NCBI GenBank assembly: GCA_024640925.1
Contig: JAHEEB010000108.1
Location: 703-9,210, forward strand
DNA length: 8,508 bases
Reading direction: 5' to 3'
DNA from: Bacteroidota bacterium
GTDB taxonomy: Bacteria; Bacteroidota; Bacteroidia; Bacteroidales; UBA10428
Part shown: positions 1 to 6,165 of the stretch, in pieces
Position numbering within the stretch: the first letter of the stretch is position 1
Layout of the letters: every line of letters starts with the position of its first letter
Notes under the pieces: generated by a model
What the model saw: only the letters and a program-made list of their open reading frames with translations
Database searches by the model: none
What the model was told of the DNA's origin: nothing
Position numbers and translations under genes: made by a program

Positions 1-44
1 AAGACAAGCGATAGCATCTTCGAAAGAATATGACTTCGTATTGA

Positions 45-500
45 TTATTTTTTCATTCTCAAAAAACGATACGAAATAACCGGAGAAATAAAGACAATAA
101 AATAAGTAAAAGAAATCCACGGTTGATATTCGATGTAAAATTCATGTGGCGTTAACGATACCGGGCTTTTTATAAGTACAAAACCAATAAAATCAACTAT
201 CATTGCCATTACCAGCCATAGTGACCCTAAATACACAGCTTCTTTAAAAGAATAGATTGCATCTCCCTTTTTCTTAATATAGATATAGCTAAAAAATATC
301 CAGCATATCAAGTTTATTAAAAGATGATAAGGCACTGTCATAACAAATGAGGGATCTTGAAACTGGCTAACACCCAAATCCTTATACGACGGCAGTTTAA
401 ATATTATAGCAGCGGCGAAGCTAATTGCGTAAGCAAGAATTGTTACAAGAACATAAGCATATACAAAATTTAAAATTGCTTTTTTAAAATTAAGTTTCAT
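45..500 (-). CDS. Four-helix integral membrane protein of unknown function
   Basis: A 151-residue protein I do not recognise by name. Four hydrophobic segments are visible at about residues 12-34, 51-75, 88-110 and 129-147, so it should sit in the inner membrane. The N-terminus (MKLNFKK) is positive and suggests a cytoplasmic start. Between helices 3 and 4 lies a polar, aromatic loop around residues 111-128 containing PHEFYIEYQPWI, the most distinctive stretch and probably conserved in relatives. The start is chosen because it is the first ATG, directly before the charged N-terminus; no Shine-Dalgarno is visible, as is common in Bacteroidota. It is transcribed divergently from the AraC-type regulator, with 121 bases between the two starts, so it is a plausible target of that regulator (inference only). 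It carries no signal for an enzyme or transporter family that I can name. Confidence 0.8.
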   Translation of the reverse strand: MKLNFKKAILNFVYAYVLVTILAYAISFAAAIIFKLPSYKDLGVSQFQDPSFVMTVPYHLLINLICWIFFSYIYIKKKGDAIYSFKEAVYLGSLWLVMAMIVDFIGFVLIKSPVSLTPHEFYIEYQPWISFTYFIVFISPVISYRFLRMKK

Positions 501-546
501 AAAATTTTCTGTTTAAATATTAGTTGAATGAATAATTGCGTTTTTA

Positions 547-582
547 TTTGTTGCAAAATTGAAGGTTGTAACACAAGTTTTG
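547..582 (+). promoter_or_regulatory. Possible Bacteroidota-type promoter of the AraC-family gene
   Basis: Bacteroidota housekeeping promoters carry TTTG near -33 and TAnnTTTG near -7. Here TTTGTTG (547-553) is followed, 21 bases after its last TTG, by AAGTTTTG (575-582), which matches five of the six fixed positions of the -7 element. Transcription would start near 588-590, leaving a leader of about 33 bases before the start at 622. The match is partial and the region is AT-rich, so this is weak. The 121-base gap must also hold the promoter of the divergent membrane protein, for which I found no good match. Confidence 0.22.
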
Positions 583-621
583 TTATATCTTACGGAGTAT
601 TAACTTATAAAATATGGAGTA

Positions 622-1620
622 ATGGCATTTGAATTTGAGGATATTTCAGACGCAGATTTTCAGTTCATGAACAATTTTTTTATGAATGGTTTTGAGAGCA
701 ACAAGTTGCTTGAACATTCACAAAAAATTAATCTCCCGTATATCGATATTTTATCAAACGAGTGGTATTTTGATGGTATTCGCATGGTTTATTCCAACTG
801 GGATTACAAAAAACCGGTTGAATTAAAATGGCATTACGATATTAAAATTGAGCTTATAACATTTATAGCCAATTTGAAAGGTACCGCCATAATGGGTAGT
901 AATACCGATCAGAAATCGCAAATATTAGGTAATTATCAACACAACTTATTCTATTCTCAACCCAACGAAATTGATAAAGGCATTCTTAAATTCGAAGATT
1001 TACATTCTTCTATGTTTATAATCCAGTTTACAAAAGATGCATTCTTGCGTCTTACACAAGATGCCAATGAGGCATTAAACAGGTTTGGCGAAAATATAAT
1101 GAATGGTAAAGCGGCTCTTCTATCTCCTGCAAACCTTCCTTTAGATGCAATGATGCAAAATATGATAAGTAATATTGTAAACTGTGGGTATAAAGATGGT
1201 TTAAAAAAAATGTTCCTGTTATCAAAAAGTATCGAGTTCCTGGTACTTCAGGCTGAGGCTTGTAACGCGTCCAATGAGGTGTCGTGTAGTTATATCAAAA
1301 CAAATTACGATAAAGATTGCATAATGTATGCACGAGAATGCATTATGAACAGACTCGAAACTCCTCCAAGTTTATCGGAACTTGCCCGAATAGTTGGTAT
1401 TAATGAATATAAACTAAAGAGAGGTTTCAAGGAAATATTTGGCAATACCGTTTTTGGATATTTATCAGATACCAGGCTTGAAATTGCTAAAAATGATATA
1501 ATAAGACAAAAGAAAAGCATCAGTGAAATAGCCTCGGATTTGGGGTATTCATCAGTTCAACATTTTAGCCATTCTTTTAAGAAAAAATTTGGTTACTCTC
1601 CCAGTAAATTAAAATCGTAA
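622..1620 (+). CDS. AraC-family transcriptional regulator (PchR-like C-terminal domain)
   Basis: A 332-residue DNA-binding regulator. The last ~100 residues form the AraC/XylS double helix-turn-helix: the first around 249-273 (PSLSELARIVGINEYKLKRG, then FKEIFG) and the second around 299-325 (ISEIASDLGYSSVQHFSHSF, then KKKFGYSP), with the family's Gly-Tyr-x-Ser and Phe-Gly-x-x-P signatures intact. The NEYKLKRGFKEIFGNTVFGY stretch resembles the PchR/YbtA branch, whose founders respond to siderophores. The N-terminal ~230 residues are a poorly conserved ligand-sensing or dimerisation domain with no cysteine or histidine cluster and no membrane segment, so the protein is cytoplasmic. The ligand cannot be read from the sequence. 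The start at 622 gives a full-length family member; a GGAG lies only two bases upstream, too close for a good ribosome site, and Met16 or Met21 are possible alternatives. The divergent membrane protein is the most natural candidate target. Confidence 0.93.
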   Translation: MAFEFEDISDADFQFMNNFFMNGFESNKLLEHSQKINLPYIDILSNEWYFDGIRMVYSNWDYKKPVELKWHYDIKIELITFIANLKGTAIMGSNTDQKSQILGNYQHNLFYSQPNEIDKGILKFEDLHSSMFIIQFTKDAFLRLTQDANEALNRFGENIMNGKAALLSPANLPLDAMMQNMISNIVNCGYKDGLKKMFLLSKSIEFLVLQAEACNASNEVSCSYIKTNYDKDCIMYARECIMNRLETPPSLSELARIVGINEYKLKRGFKEIFGNTVFGYLSDTRLEIAKNDIIRQKKSISEIASDLGYSSVQHFSHSFKKKFGYSPSKLKS

Positions 1621-1926
1621 CATAAAAACAGGATCATATGCCAAAATGGTTTTAGTGGTATTTAAAGTGCATCTCCCCAGACTGGTATTTTGAGGGATAA
1701 TGTAATTCTTAATATAGAAAAACAACCACCCGGAACGGGATTGGAATAAACCTGATAATTAAAAAAATTCCAACTTCCTGAGAAATTCATTATTTTAGCA
1801 GGGAGCAAATCGACTGATCCGCAGATTGTAACAGATTAATCAGATTAATTTGTCCAAAAACACTATGGAAGTTGAACCATTGACTATTGAAAAGAAAAAA
1901 TGTGTTGTAAGCAAAAGGAAGAAACC
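1621..1926. other. Intergenic stretch of about 300 bases without a convincing gene
   Basis: No open frame with protein-like character was found on either strand. It contains a short GC-richer patch around 1727-1740 (CCCGgaaCGGG, a four-base stem), a weak inverted repeat TTGGAAT (1741-1747) / ATTCCAA (1767-1773), and three copies of CAGATT at 1822-1846. A 24-codon frame from the ATG at 1865 runs into the next gene in another frame and looks fortuitous. No clear terminator follows the AraC gene and no exact TAnnTTTG promoter precedes the next gene, so its promoter is not located. Confidence 0.6.
1822..1850. repeat. Three closely spaced CAGATT copies (CAGATTGTAA / CAGATTAAT / CAGATTAAT)
   Basis: CAGATT occurs at 1822, 1832 and 1841, in units of ten and then nine bases. 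The last two units are identical (CAGATTAAT). CTGAT (1814-1818) and ATCAG (1839-1843) also form a short inverted pair around the first copies. Intergenic arrays built on CAGATT, often with GATCCGCAGATT as here, are something I remember as dispersed sequences in Bacteroidota genomes; that memory is not a search result. It could equally be a near one-turn-per-unit binding site upstream of the ABC unit. Confidence 0.4.
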
Positions 1927-2193
1927 ATGCGTTTATTAAAAGCCATATTTGTTTTTTATCAAAAGTTGATTGTTCCTACATTGATATTATCAGTATTGCT
2001 TTCATTCATTGGATTAGGAATAACCGGTAAATTCTCCTTTTTTTTAGGCCTGCTGTTTCATTATTTTATTTACGAGATAAGAAATTATAATGAATATTAT
2101 TTCTATTACAATTTTGGATTAAGCAGACTAACACTTTGGATAATTACATTTGTTTTGAACTTAATAACAGGTCTGATATTTATGTTACTATGA
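1927..2193 (+). CDS. Small membrane protein, probable membrane partner of the adjoining ABC ATPase
   Basis: An 88-residue, very hydrophobic protein. Membrane segments are visible at about residues 10-32, 36-50 and 69-88. Between the last two is an aromatic, polar stretch (residues 51-67) ending NEYYFYYNFGLSR. An acidic residue, then aromatics, then Gly/Pro-x-Ser-Arg just before a membrane helix resembles the short coupling helix by which ABC permeases contact their ATPase; this is my inference from pattern. The start at 1927 is preferred over the in-frame ATG at 1900 because AGGA (1915-1918) lies eight bases before it and because the extra nine residues (MCCKQKEET) look unlike a leader. Its stop TGA overlaps the ABC ATPase start (ATGA, 2190-2193), implying translational coupling. 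I know no named family for it, and it is much smaller than normal ABC permeases. Confidence 0.82.
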   Translation: MRLLKAIFVFYQKLIVPTLILSVLLSFIGLGITGKFSFFLGLLFHYFIYEIRNYNEYYFYYNFGLSRLTLWIITFVLNLITGLIFMLL

Positions 2194-2858
2194 GCAACCT
2201 GCACGTTGATAGTGTTATTAAAAGCTTTGATACTAAACAAGTATTGACTGATGTTTACCTTTCATGTGAAAAAGGAGAAATAATTGGATTACTTGGTAGA
2301 AATGGAACAGGAAAATCAACACTATTGAAAATAATATTTGGCTCAATACCAGCAGATAGAAAATTCGTAAAAATCGGCGACAAAATAATAACCAGGCTAT
2401 TTGACAATCGCAACCTGATAAAATATTTGCCACAGGCTAGTTTTTTGCCAAGTCACATAAAGATTAAGACTATAATTGAGCTATTTTGCACTGGAAACAA
2501 TGCACAATTTTTAAAAGAACATAATTTAATCAGGCCAATGCTGGATAAGAAAAGTAAACAGCTTTCCGGTGGTGAAAAGCGACTATTAGAGATATTATTA
2601 ATTGTATTCTCCGATTCAATATATACCTTTATTGATGAACCATTTAATGGTATTGCCCCTGTTTACAAAGATGAAATCAAAGAAATGATTAAAGAGCAAT
2701 CACGAAACAAAGGATTTATAATTACTGACCACGATTATCGAAACATACTTGATATAGCTACACGAATTGTAATTATACATGATGGTGGTACAAAAGAAAT
2801 TAAAAGTAAAGATGAACTTAAATACTGGGGATATATTCCCGAAACAGTTGAAACCTGA
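2190..2858 (+). CDS. ABC transporter ATP-binding protein (LptB-like motif set)
   Basis: A 222-residue stand-alone nucleotide-binding subunit that would hydrolyse ATP on the cytoplasmic face of a membrane complex. All motifs are present: Walker A GRNGTGKST (residues 36-44, catalytic Lys42), Q-loop Gln82 (YLPQAS), signature LSGGE (125-129), Walker B IYTFIDE (144-150, Glu150) and switch His181 in ITDHDY. The sequence after Walker B is EPFNGIAP rather than the usual EPTSALD, and the switch is TDHDY; both recall the LptB/LivF-type branch (EPFAG..P, TDH), although the lipopolysaccharide role should not be assumed. The linker between Q-loop and signature is short, about 42 residues. The start at 2190 overlaps the stop of the 88-residue membrane protein; an in-frame ATG at 2136 would add 18 residues encoded inside that gene and is less likely. 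No conventional permease gene is nearby, so the small protein is the likely membrane partner. Substrate unknown. Confidence 0.93.
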   Translation: MSNLHVDSVIKSFDTKQVLTDVYLSCEKGEIIGLLGRNGTGKSTLLKIIFGSIPADRKFVKIGDKIITRLFDNRNLIKYLPQASFLPSHIKIKTIIELFCTGNNAQFLKEHNLIRPMLDKKSKQLSGGEKRLLEILLIVFSDSIYTFIDEPFNGIAPVYKDEIKEMIKEQSRNKGFIITDHDYRNILDIATRIVIIHDGGTKEIKSKDELKYWGYIPETVET

Positions 2859-2918
2859 CAGCATTCAAGCTAAATCTAAAAGAAAACTATCTTATTCACA
2901 AATAGTAATTAATTATAG

Positions 2919-2996
2919 ATGAAATATTCTATTTTTATTCTTATTTTTCTGATGATTGTTCTGAATAGTATGAGGAACGGATTAATAATTCTTTAG
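2919..2996 (+). CDS. Short leader-like frame, possible small membrane peptide or decayed gene start
   Basis: ATG at 2919 opens 25 codons to TAG at 2994-2996, reading MKYSIFILIFLMIVLNSMRN and five more residues. It starts with Met-Lys and runs straight into a strongly hydrophobic segment, as a signal peptide or single-span small protein would. It could be a genuine small membrane peptide, the remaining N-terminus of a degraded exported protein, or chance in AT-rich DNA, where Phe/Ile/Leu codons are common. No ribosome-binding site is evident. It lies 60 bases after the ABC gene and 29 before the next membrane protein. Confidence 0.25.
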   Translation: MKYSIFILIFLMIVLNSMRNGLIIL

Positions 2997-3025
2997 AAAA
3001 AAACAGGATTAGAAACTTAAAACAA

Positions 3026-3451
3026 ATGCTTATGATAAAAAATTATTATTATTTGATAGTTGGAATTTTAGCAATTCTCTTTGCTTTTACCCACGCATTA
3101 AATGGACAAACAACCGTTTTGCCCATGCTTAATGTAAATGCCATTGAAGTAAATACAAGAACTATATTTTTTTATGTCTGGCACATTATTACAACTGAAA
3201 ATTTAATTTTTGGAATAGCATTTCTATTTATGGCTTTTTATAAAGATCTGTCAAAAGTAAGGTTTGCAGCATGGATGATTGGTATTATAATGATTGCCCG
3301 GTGGCTGGTTATTTTTAGTAGTACACTCCTTGCAGGCAATGGTGGCTTAAAAGGCATTTTAGTTGATTCTGTTGCTATTATTATCTATACGGGTTTAATT
3401 ATATTAGGCACAAGAGTTAAGGGCAAAATACCCGACCAGAATAGAATATGA
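3026..3451 (+). CDS. Four-helix integral membrane protein of unknown function
   Basis: A 141-residue protein with hydrophobic segments at about residues 7-25, 46-71, 79-101 and 108-128 and a polar, basic tail (TRVKGKIPDQNRI), placing the C-terminus probably in the cytoplasm. Polar residues inside or next to the helices are notable: His23, Asn26 and Gln28 after helix 1, Arg45, His53 and Glu58 around helix 2, and Arg92 in helix 3. The stretch TRTIFFYVWHIITTENLIFG looks family-defining, but I cannot name the family. The start could be 3026 or the ATG two codons later at 3032, which gives a more typical MIKNYYYL; neither has a ribosome-binding site at normal distance. It may be co-transcribed with the ABC unit (167 bases from its stop) but nothing in the sequence ties their functions together. 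Confidence 0.82.
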   Translation: MLMIKNYYYLIVGILAILFAFTHALNGQTTVLPMLNVNAIEVNTRTIFFYVWHIITTENLIFGIAFLFMAFYKDLSKVRFAAWMIGIIMIARWLVIFSSTLLAGNGGLKGILVDSVAIIIYTGLIILGTRVKGKIPDQNRI

Positions 3452-3489
3452 AACTCATAGACAATCCGAATTTTATTAACTGACGGATA

Positions 3490-3509
3490 ACAAATTGCCA
3501 TGCATTTGT
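3490..3509 (+). terminator. Possible weak hairpin after the 141-residue membrane protein gene
   Basis: ACAAAT-T-GC-CAT-GC-ATTTGT can fold into eight base pairs with one bulged T and a three-base loop, 38 bases after the stop codon, followed by GATTTT. The stem is AT-rich and the T-run short, so termination would be inefficient if real. Confidence 0.25.
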
Positions 3510-3591
3510 GATTTTAAAAGTTCGTAGGAATGAATTAATTTTAAAATTATAGATTCGAGTTGATTATTTCTATCATTTAAAGTATAGCCCG

Positions 3592-5811
3592 ATGATAAAA
3601 AAACTCTCTGCCTGGTTCTATCTCATTCAGAAACAAAAAAAACTTCATGTTATATCAATACTCATTTTAACAGCAATTTTTTACATCCCTGTATTTAATA
3701 ATCTGCTTACAAATTGGGATGATGATCATTATATTCTATTAAACCCCTTTATAGAAAGACTTTCTCTCGTCAATATAAAGGAAATGTTCACATCGTTGTA
3801 TGCTGGCAATTACCATCCATTGACCTTATTTTCTCTTGCGCTGAATTATAAAATGGGTGGTATTGAACCATGGCCCTACCAGCTTACCAATCTGATCTTA
3901 CATTTATTTAACACTCTGTTCGTTTACATTTTTGTTACAAGCATACTTAAATCCGGCAGCCAGAATACAAAAACGACAGAATCTTCATTTTTACCGTTAT
4001 TTGTGGCTTTTATCTTCGGAATTCATACAATACAGGTCGAATCGGTAGCATGGGTTTCGGAAAGAAAGAATGTTCTGTATTCATTTTTCTTTCTATTATC
4101 CCTTATAAACTACATTAAATATTTAAAAACCGATTCATATAAAAATTTTTCACTGGCTTTACTATTATTTATCTTTTCATTATTATCCAAGGGAATGGCT
4201 ATACCTCTTACCATTTGCCTTGTTTGTATTGATTATTTTGCCGGAAGAAATATTTTATCGCGAAAAGTTATTTTGGAAAAGGTTCCCTTCATTGCACTAT
4301 CGCTAATCTTCGGTATTGTTGCAATTTTTGCTCAACAATCTGAAAAAGCATTGTATACCGGAACTAATTTTAATTACCTGGATAGAATATCCTTTGCCTG
4401 TTATGGATTCTTTCAATACCTGGTGAAATTGTGCTATCCTTTTCATTTATCAGCATTTTACCCATACCCTGTAAAACACGATATTTTACCCTATTCCTTT
4501 TATGTTTGTATTCTCTTTGTTGCACTATTATTTATTATCATTTGGCGATATTTCAGAAATAACAAAATTGTTGTTTTCGGTGCATTGTTTTTCCTGGCAA
4601 ACATTATTATGGTTATTCAATTGTTACCGGTGGGCGATGCCATTATTGCCGACAGGTATGCTTACCTGCCTGCTATCGGTTTCTTTTTAATTGTAGGATA
4701 TGGCGCTGCCATGTTAATGCAGGGAAACACCCTGGTAAAATATACGGTCATATCATTTATTGCATTATATAGTCTGATTCTCGGGTACAAAACGTATCAT
4801 CGGGTGGAAATATGGAAAGATAGTCTTACCCTCTGGAATGATGCGATAAAGAATTACCCCGAGAATAATGATCGGGGGTATCTTAACAGGGCTAACAGCT
4901 TGCAGGAACGCGGCGATTATGAAAATGCTTTTCTGGATTATCAGAGATTATTAAAGATAAGGCCGAAAAATGTAGCCGGGTATTTGGGAATGGGGCATTT
5001 AAAATATTCTACGAAAGATTTGCCGGGAGCTTTAGATTATTTTAACAAGGCATTGTTGTTACAAAAGACTTACCAGGGTTTTATCAGCAGAACGGTTGTA
5101 AAAGCAGATATGCACGATTACGAAGGTGCTCTGGCCGATGCTGACTCTGCCTGTCAATTAAATCCAGCCAGCGCTGATGCATTCCTAAACAAAGGTTTTA
5201 TTTATTTTCAAACAGGTAATTATTCTCTGGCTTTAGAAAACTATACCAAAGCATTGCAATTGGATTCATTAAACAGTAAAGCTTATAAGGGCAGGGCGTT
5301 GACCAAAAAAGCCATGAATAACCCTGAGGGTGCATTATATGATTTGAATAATTACCTTTCCCTGACACAAACATACGATGGGTATGGAGAAAGAGCTATA
5401 ATAAAAATGGCTTTGGCCGATTATTCAGGCGCAAAGTATGATTTATATTCTGCTCTGCAATTAAATCGGAATTGTGCCGAAATATATATGAACCTTGGAA
5501 TAATAGAACTAAACAGTGGTAATAACCCCGATGCCATAAAAAACTTTGATATGGCAGCCAAAATTGATACCACCAATTACCAGGTTTACATAAACAGAGC
5601 AGTTGCAAACTTAAATCTTGCCAACTACTCCGAAGCTATTGTGGATTTAAACCTATCGGTTAAAATTCAAGCCAGTGCTGACGCTTTTTACTATCGGGGT
5701 TTTGCCTTCCATCAGTTAGGAGAAAAACAGACAGGTTGTTCCGATCTGAAACAGTCTATGTTAATGGGCAACACGGCTGCAAAAGATGAATGGGAAAAGA
5801 ATTGCAAATAG
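3592..5811 (+). CDS. TMTC-like GT-C glycosyltransferase family membrane protein with C-terminal TPR domain
   Basis: A 739-residue protein. Residues 1 to about 405 are a polytopic membrane domain with roughly ten hydrophobic segments. After the first helix comes TNWDDDHYILLNP (residues 40-52) with acidic Asp43-45, the position where GT-C enzymes keep catalytic or metal-binding acids. Other family landmarks are NYHPLTLFSLALNYKMGG (73-90), QVESVAWVSERKNVLYS (148-164), LSKGMAIPLTI (198-208) and ADRYAYLPAIGFF (353-365). This set recalls bacterial relatives of eukaryotic TMTC O-mannosyltransferases, which use a lipid-linked sugar on the non-cytoplasmic face. Residues from about 425 to 730 form about nine 34-residue TPR units (for example 527-560 and 663-696), probably periplasmic and protein-binding. 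The tail GCSDLKQSMLMGNTAAKDEW-EKNC is typical of Bacteroidota TPR proteins. Donor sugar and acceptor are unknown; glycan transfer is inference from architecture. It appears monocistronic. Confidence 0.85.
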   Translation: MIKKLSAWFYLIQKQKKLHVISILILTAIFYIPVFNNLLTNWDDDHYILLNPFIERLSLVNIKEMFTSLYAGNYHPLTLFSLALNYKMGGIEPWPYQLTNLILHLFNTLFVYIFVTSILKSGSQNTKTTESSFLPLFVAFIFGIHTIQVESVAWVSERKNVLYSFFFLLSLINYIKYLKTDSYKNFSLALLLFIFSLLSKGMAIPLTICLVCIDYFAGRNILSRKVILEKVPFIALSLIFGIVAIFAQQSEKALYTGTNFNYLDRISFACYGFFQYLVKLCYPFHLSAFYPYPVKHDILPYSFYVCILFVALLFIIIWRYFRNNKIVVFGALFFLANIIMVIQLLPVGDAIIADRYAYLPAIGFFLIVGYGAAMLMQGNTLVKYTVISFIALYSLILGYKTYHRVEIWKDSLTLWNDAIKNYPENNDRGYLNRANSLQERGDYENAFLDYQRLLKIRPKNVAGYLGMGHLKYSTKDLPGALDYFNKALLLQKTYQGFISRTVVKADMHDYEGALADADSACQLNPASADAFLNKGFIYFQTGNYSLALENYTKALQLDSLNSKAYKGRALTKKAMNNPEGALYDLNNYLSLTQTYDGYGERAIIKMALADYSGAKYDLYSALQLNRNCAEIYMNLGIIELNSGNNPDAIKNFDMAAKIDTTNYQVYINRAVANLNLANYSEAIVDLNLSVKIQASADAFYYRGFAFHQLGEKQTGCSDLKQSMLMGNTAAKDEWEKNCK

Positions 5812-6165
5812 AATTTAAATCACTGGCTTTCGAAAACATGTAAACGACATGGTCAGGTTTAAAAAAGATCATCTCTTCTTTATCAACTTAAAATAATTCT
5901 ACAGATAAAGTATAAATCACGGTTTAATAAATTGCATGGTTAAAGGCCAGATCCATAGCTGGGCATGGAGGGCTGTCCAAAAAGCTGAACCCTTATCTAT
6001 CCAAAGTTAGCTATGTTGGTTTTACTTAGTAGTTAAGAGTATTTATTGTCATTTGGTTTAAGAAAACCTTCAAAAATTTAAGTTCATCCGTAAAATTTGT
6101 ATATTTTGTCAAAAAATAATTCTTTGAATGGATCTAAGCTATAATTTAGACGCCCTTTACCAAAA
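5812..6165. other. Intergenic stretch of about 350 bases, no gene seen
   Basis: No coding frame of credible length was found on either strand; a 24-codon frame at 5936-6010 lacks protein-like features and covers an IS-end-like motif. A distant inverted pair CATAGCT (5954-5960) / AGCTATG (6009-6015) brackets that motif. Toward the ankyrin gene, TTTG (6096-6099) and ATTCTTTG (6119-6126) are 19 bases apart, the spacing of a Bacteroidota promoter, but the -7 element matches only four of six fixed positions; it would leave a leader of about 33 bases. No strong terminator is visible after the TPR gene. Confidence 0.6.
5970..5990 (+). mobile_element. Possible solitary insertion-sequence end
   Basis: GGGCTGTCCAAAAAG at the start of this stretch resembles the terminal inverted repeats of several bacterial insertion sequences (ends beginning GGGCTGTC followed by an A-run, as in IS1182-like and related elements, from memory). 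No transposase remnant and no complementary end (CTTTTTGGACAGCCC) occur in the window, so if real it is a remnant or solo end. Chance similarity is quite possible. Confidence 0.22.

Noticed and set aside
614..624. Two-codon frame ATG GAG TAA overlapping the AraC start (TAATG)
   Set aside because: It could couple translation, but such a short frame is likely by chance and has no ribosome site at proper distance.
1305..1520. Antisense open frame of 71 codons inside the AraC gene
   Set aside because: It lies opposite the conserved helix-turn-helix coding sequence, which fully explains the region; its Leu/Ile/Ser-rich product is a shadow.
1741..1773. Inverted repeat TTGGAAT/ATTCCAA as a terminator
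   Set aside because: Seven AT-rich pairs with a 19-base loop and no T-run; not a credible terminator.
2233..2433. Antisense open frame of 66 codons inside the ABC ATPase gene
   Set aside because: It overlaps Walker A coding sequence; the composition is a by-product of the AT-rich opposite strand.
3536..3549. Perfect 14-base palindrome TAATTTTAAAATTA upstream of the TMTC-like gene
   Set aside because: It is made only of A and T; a palindrome of this length is expected about once or twice by chance in a window this AT-rich.
5396..5608. Antisense open frame of 70 codons inside the TPR region
   Set aside because: It lies wholly within clear TPR coding sequence and has no domain or ribosome site.
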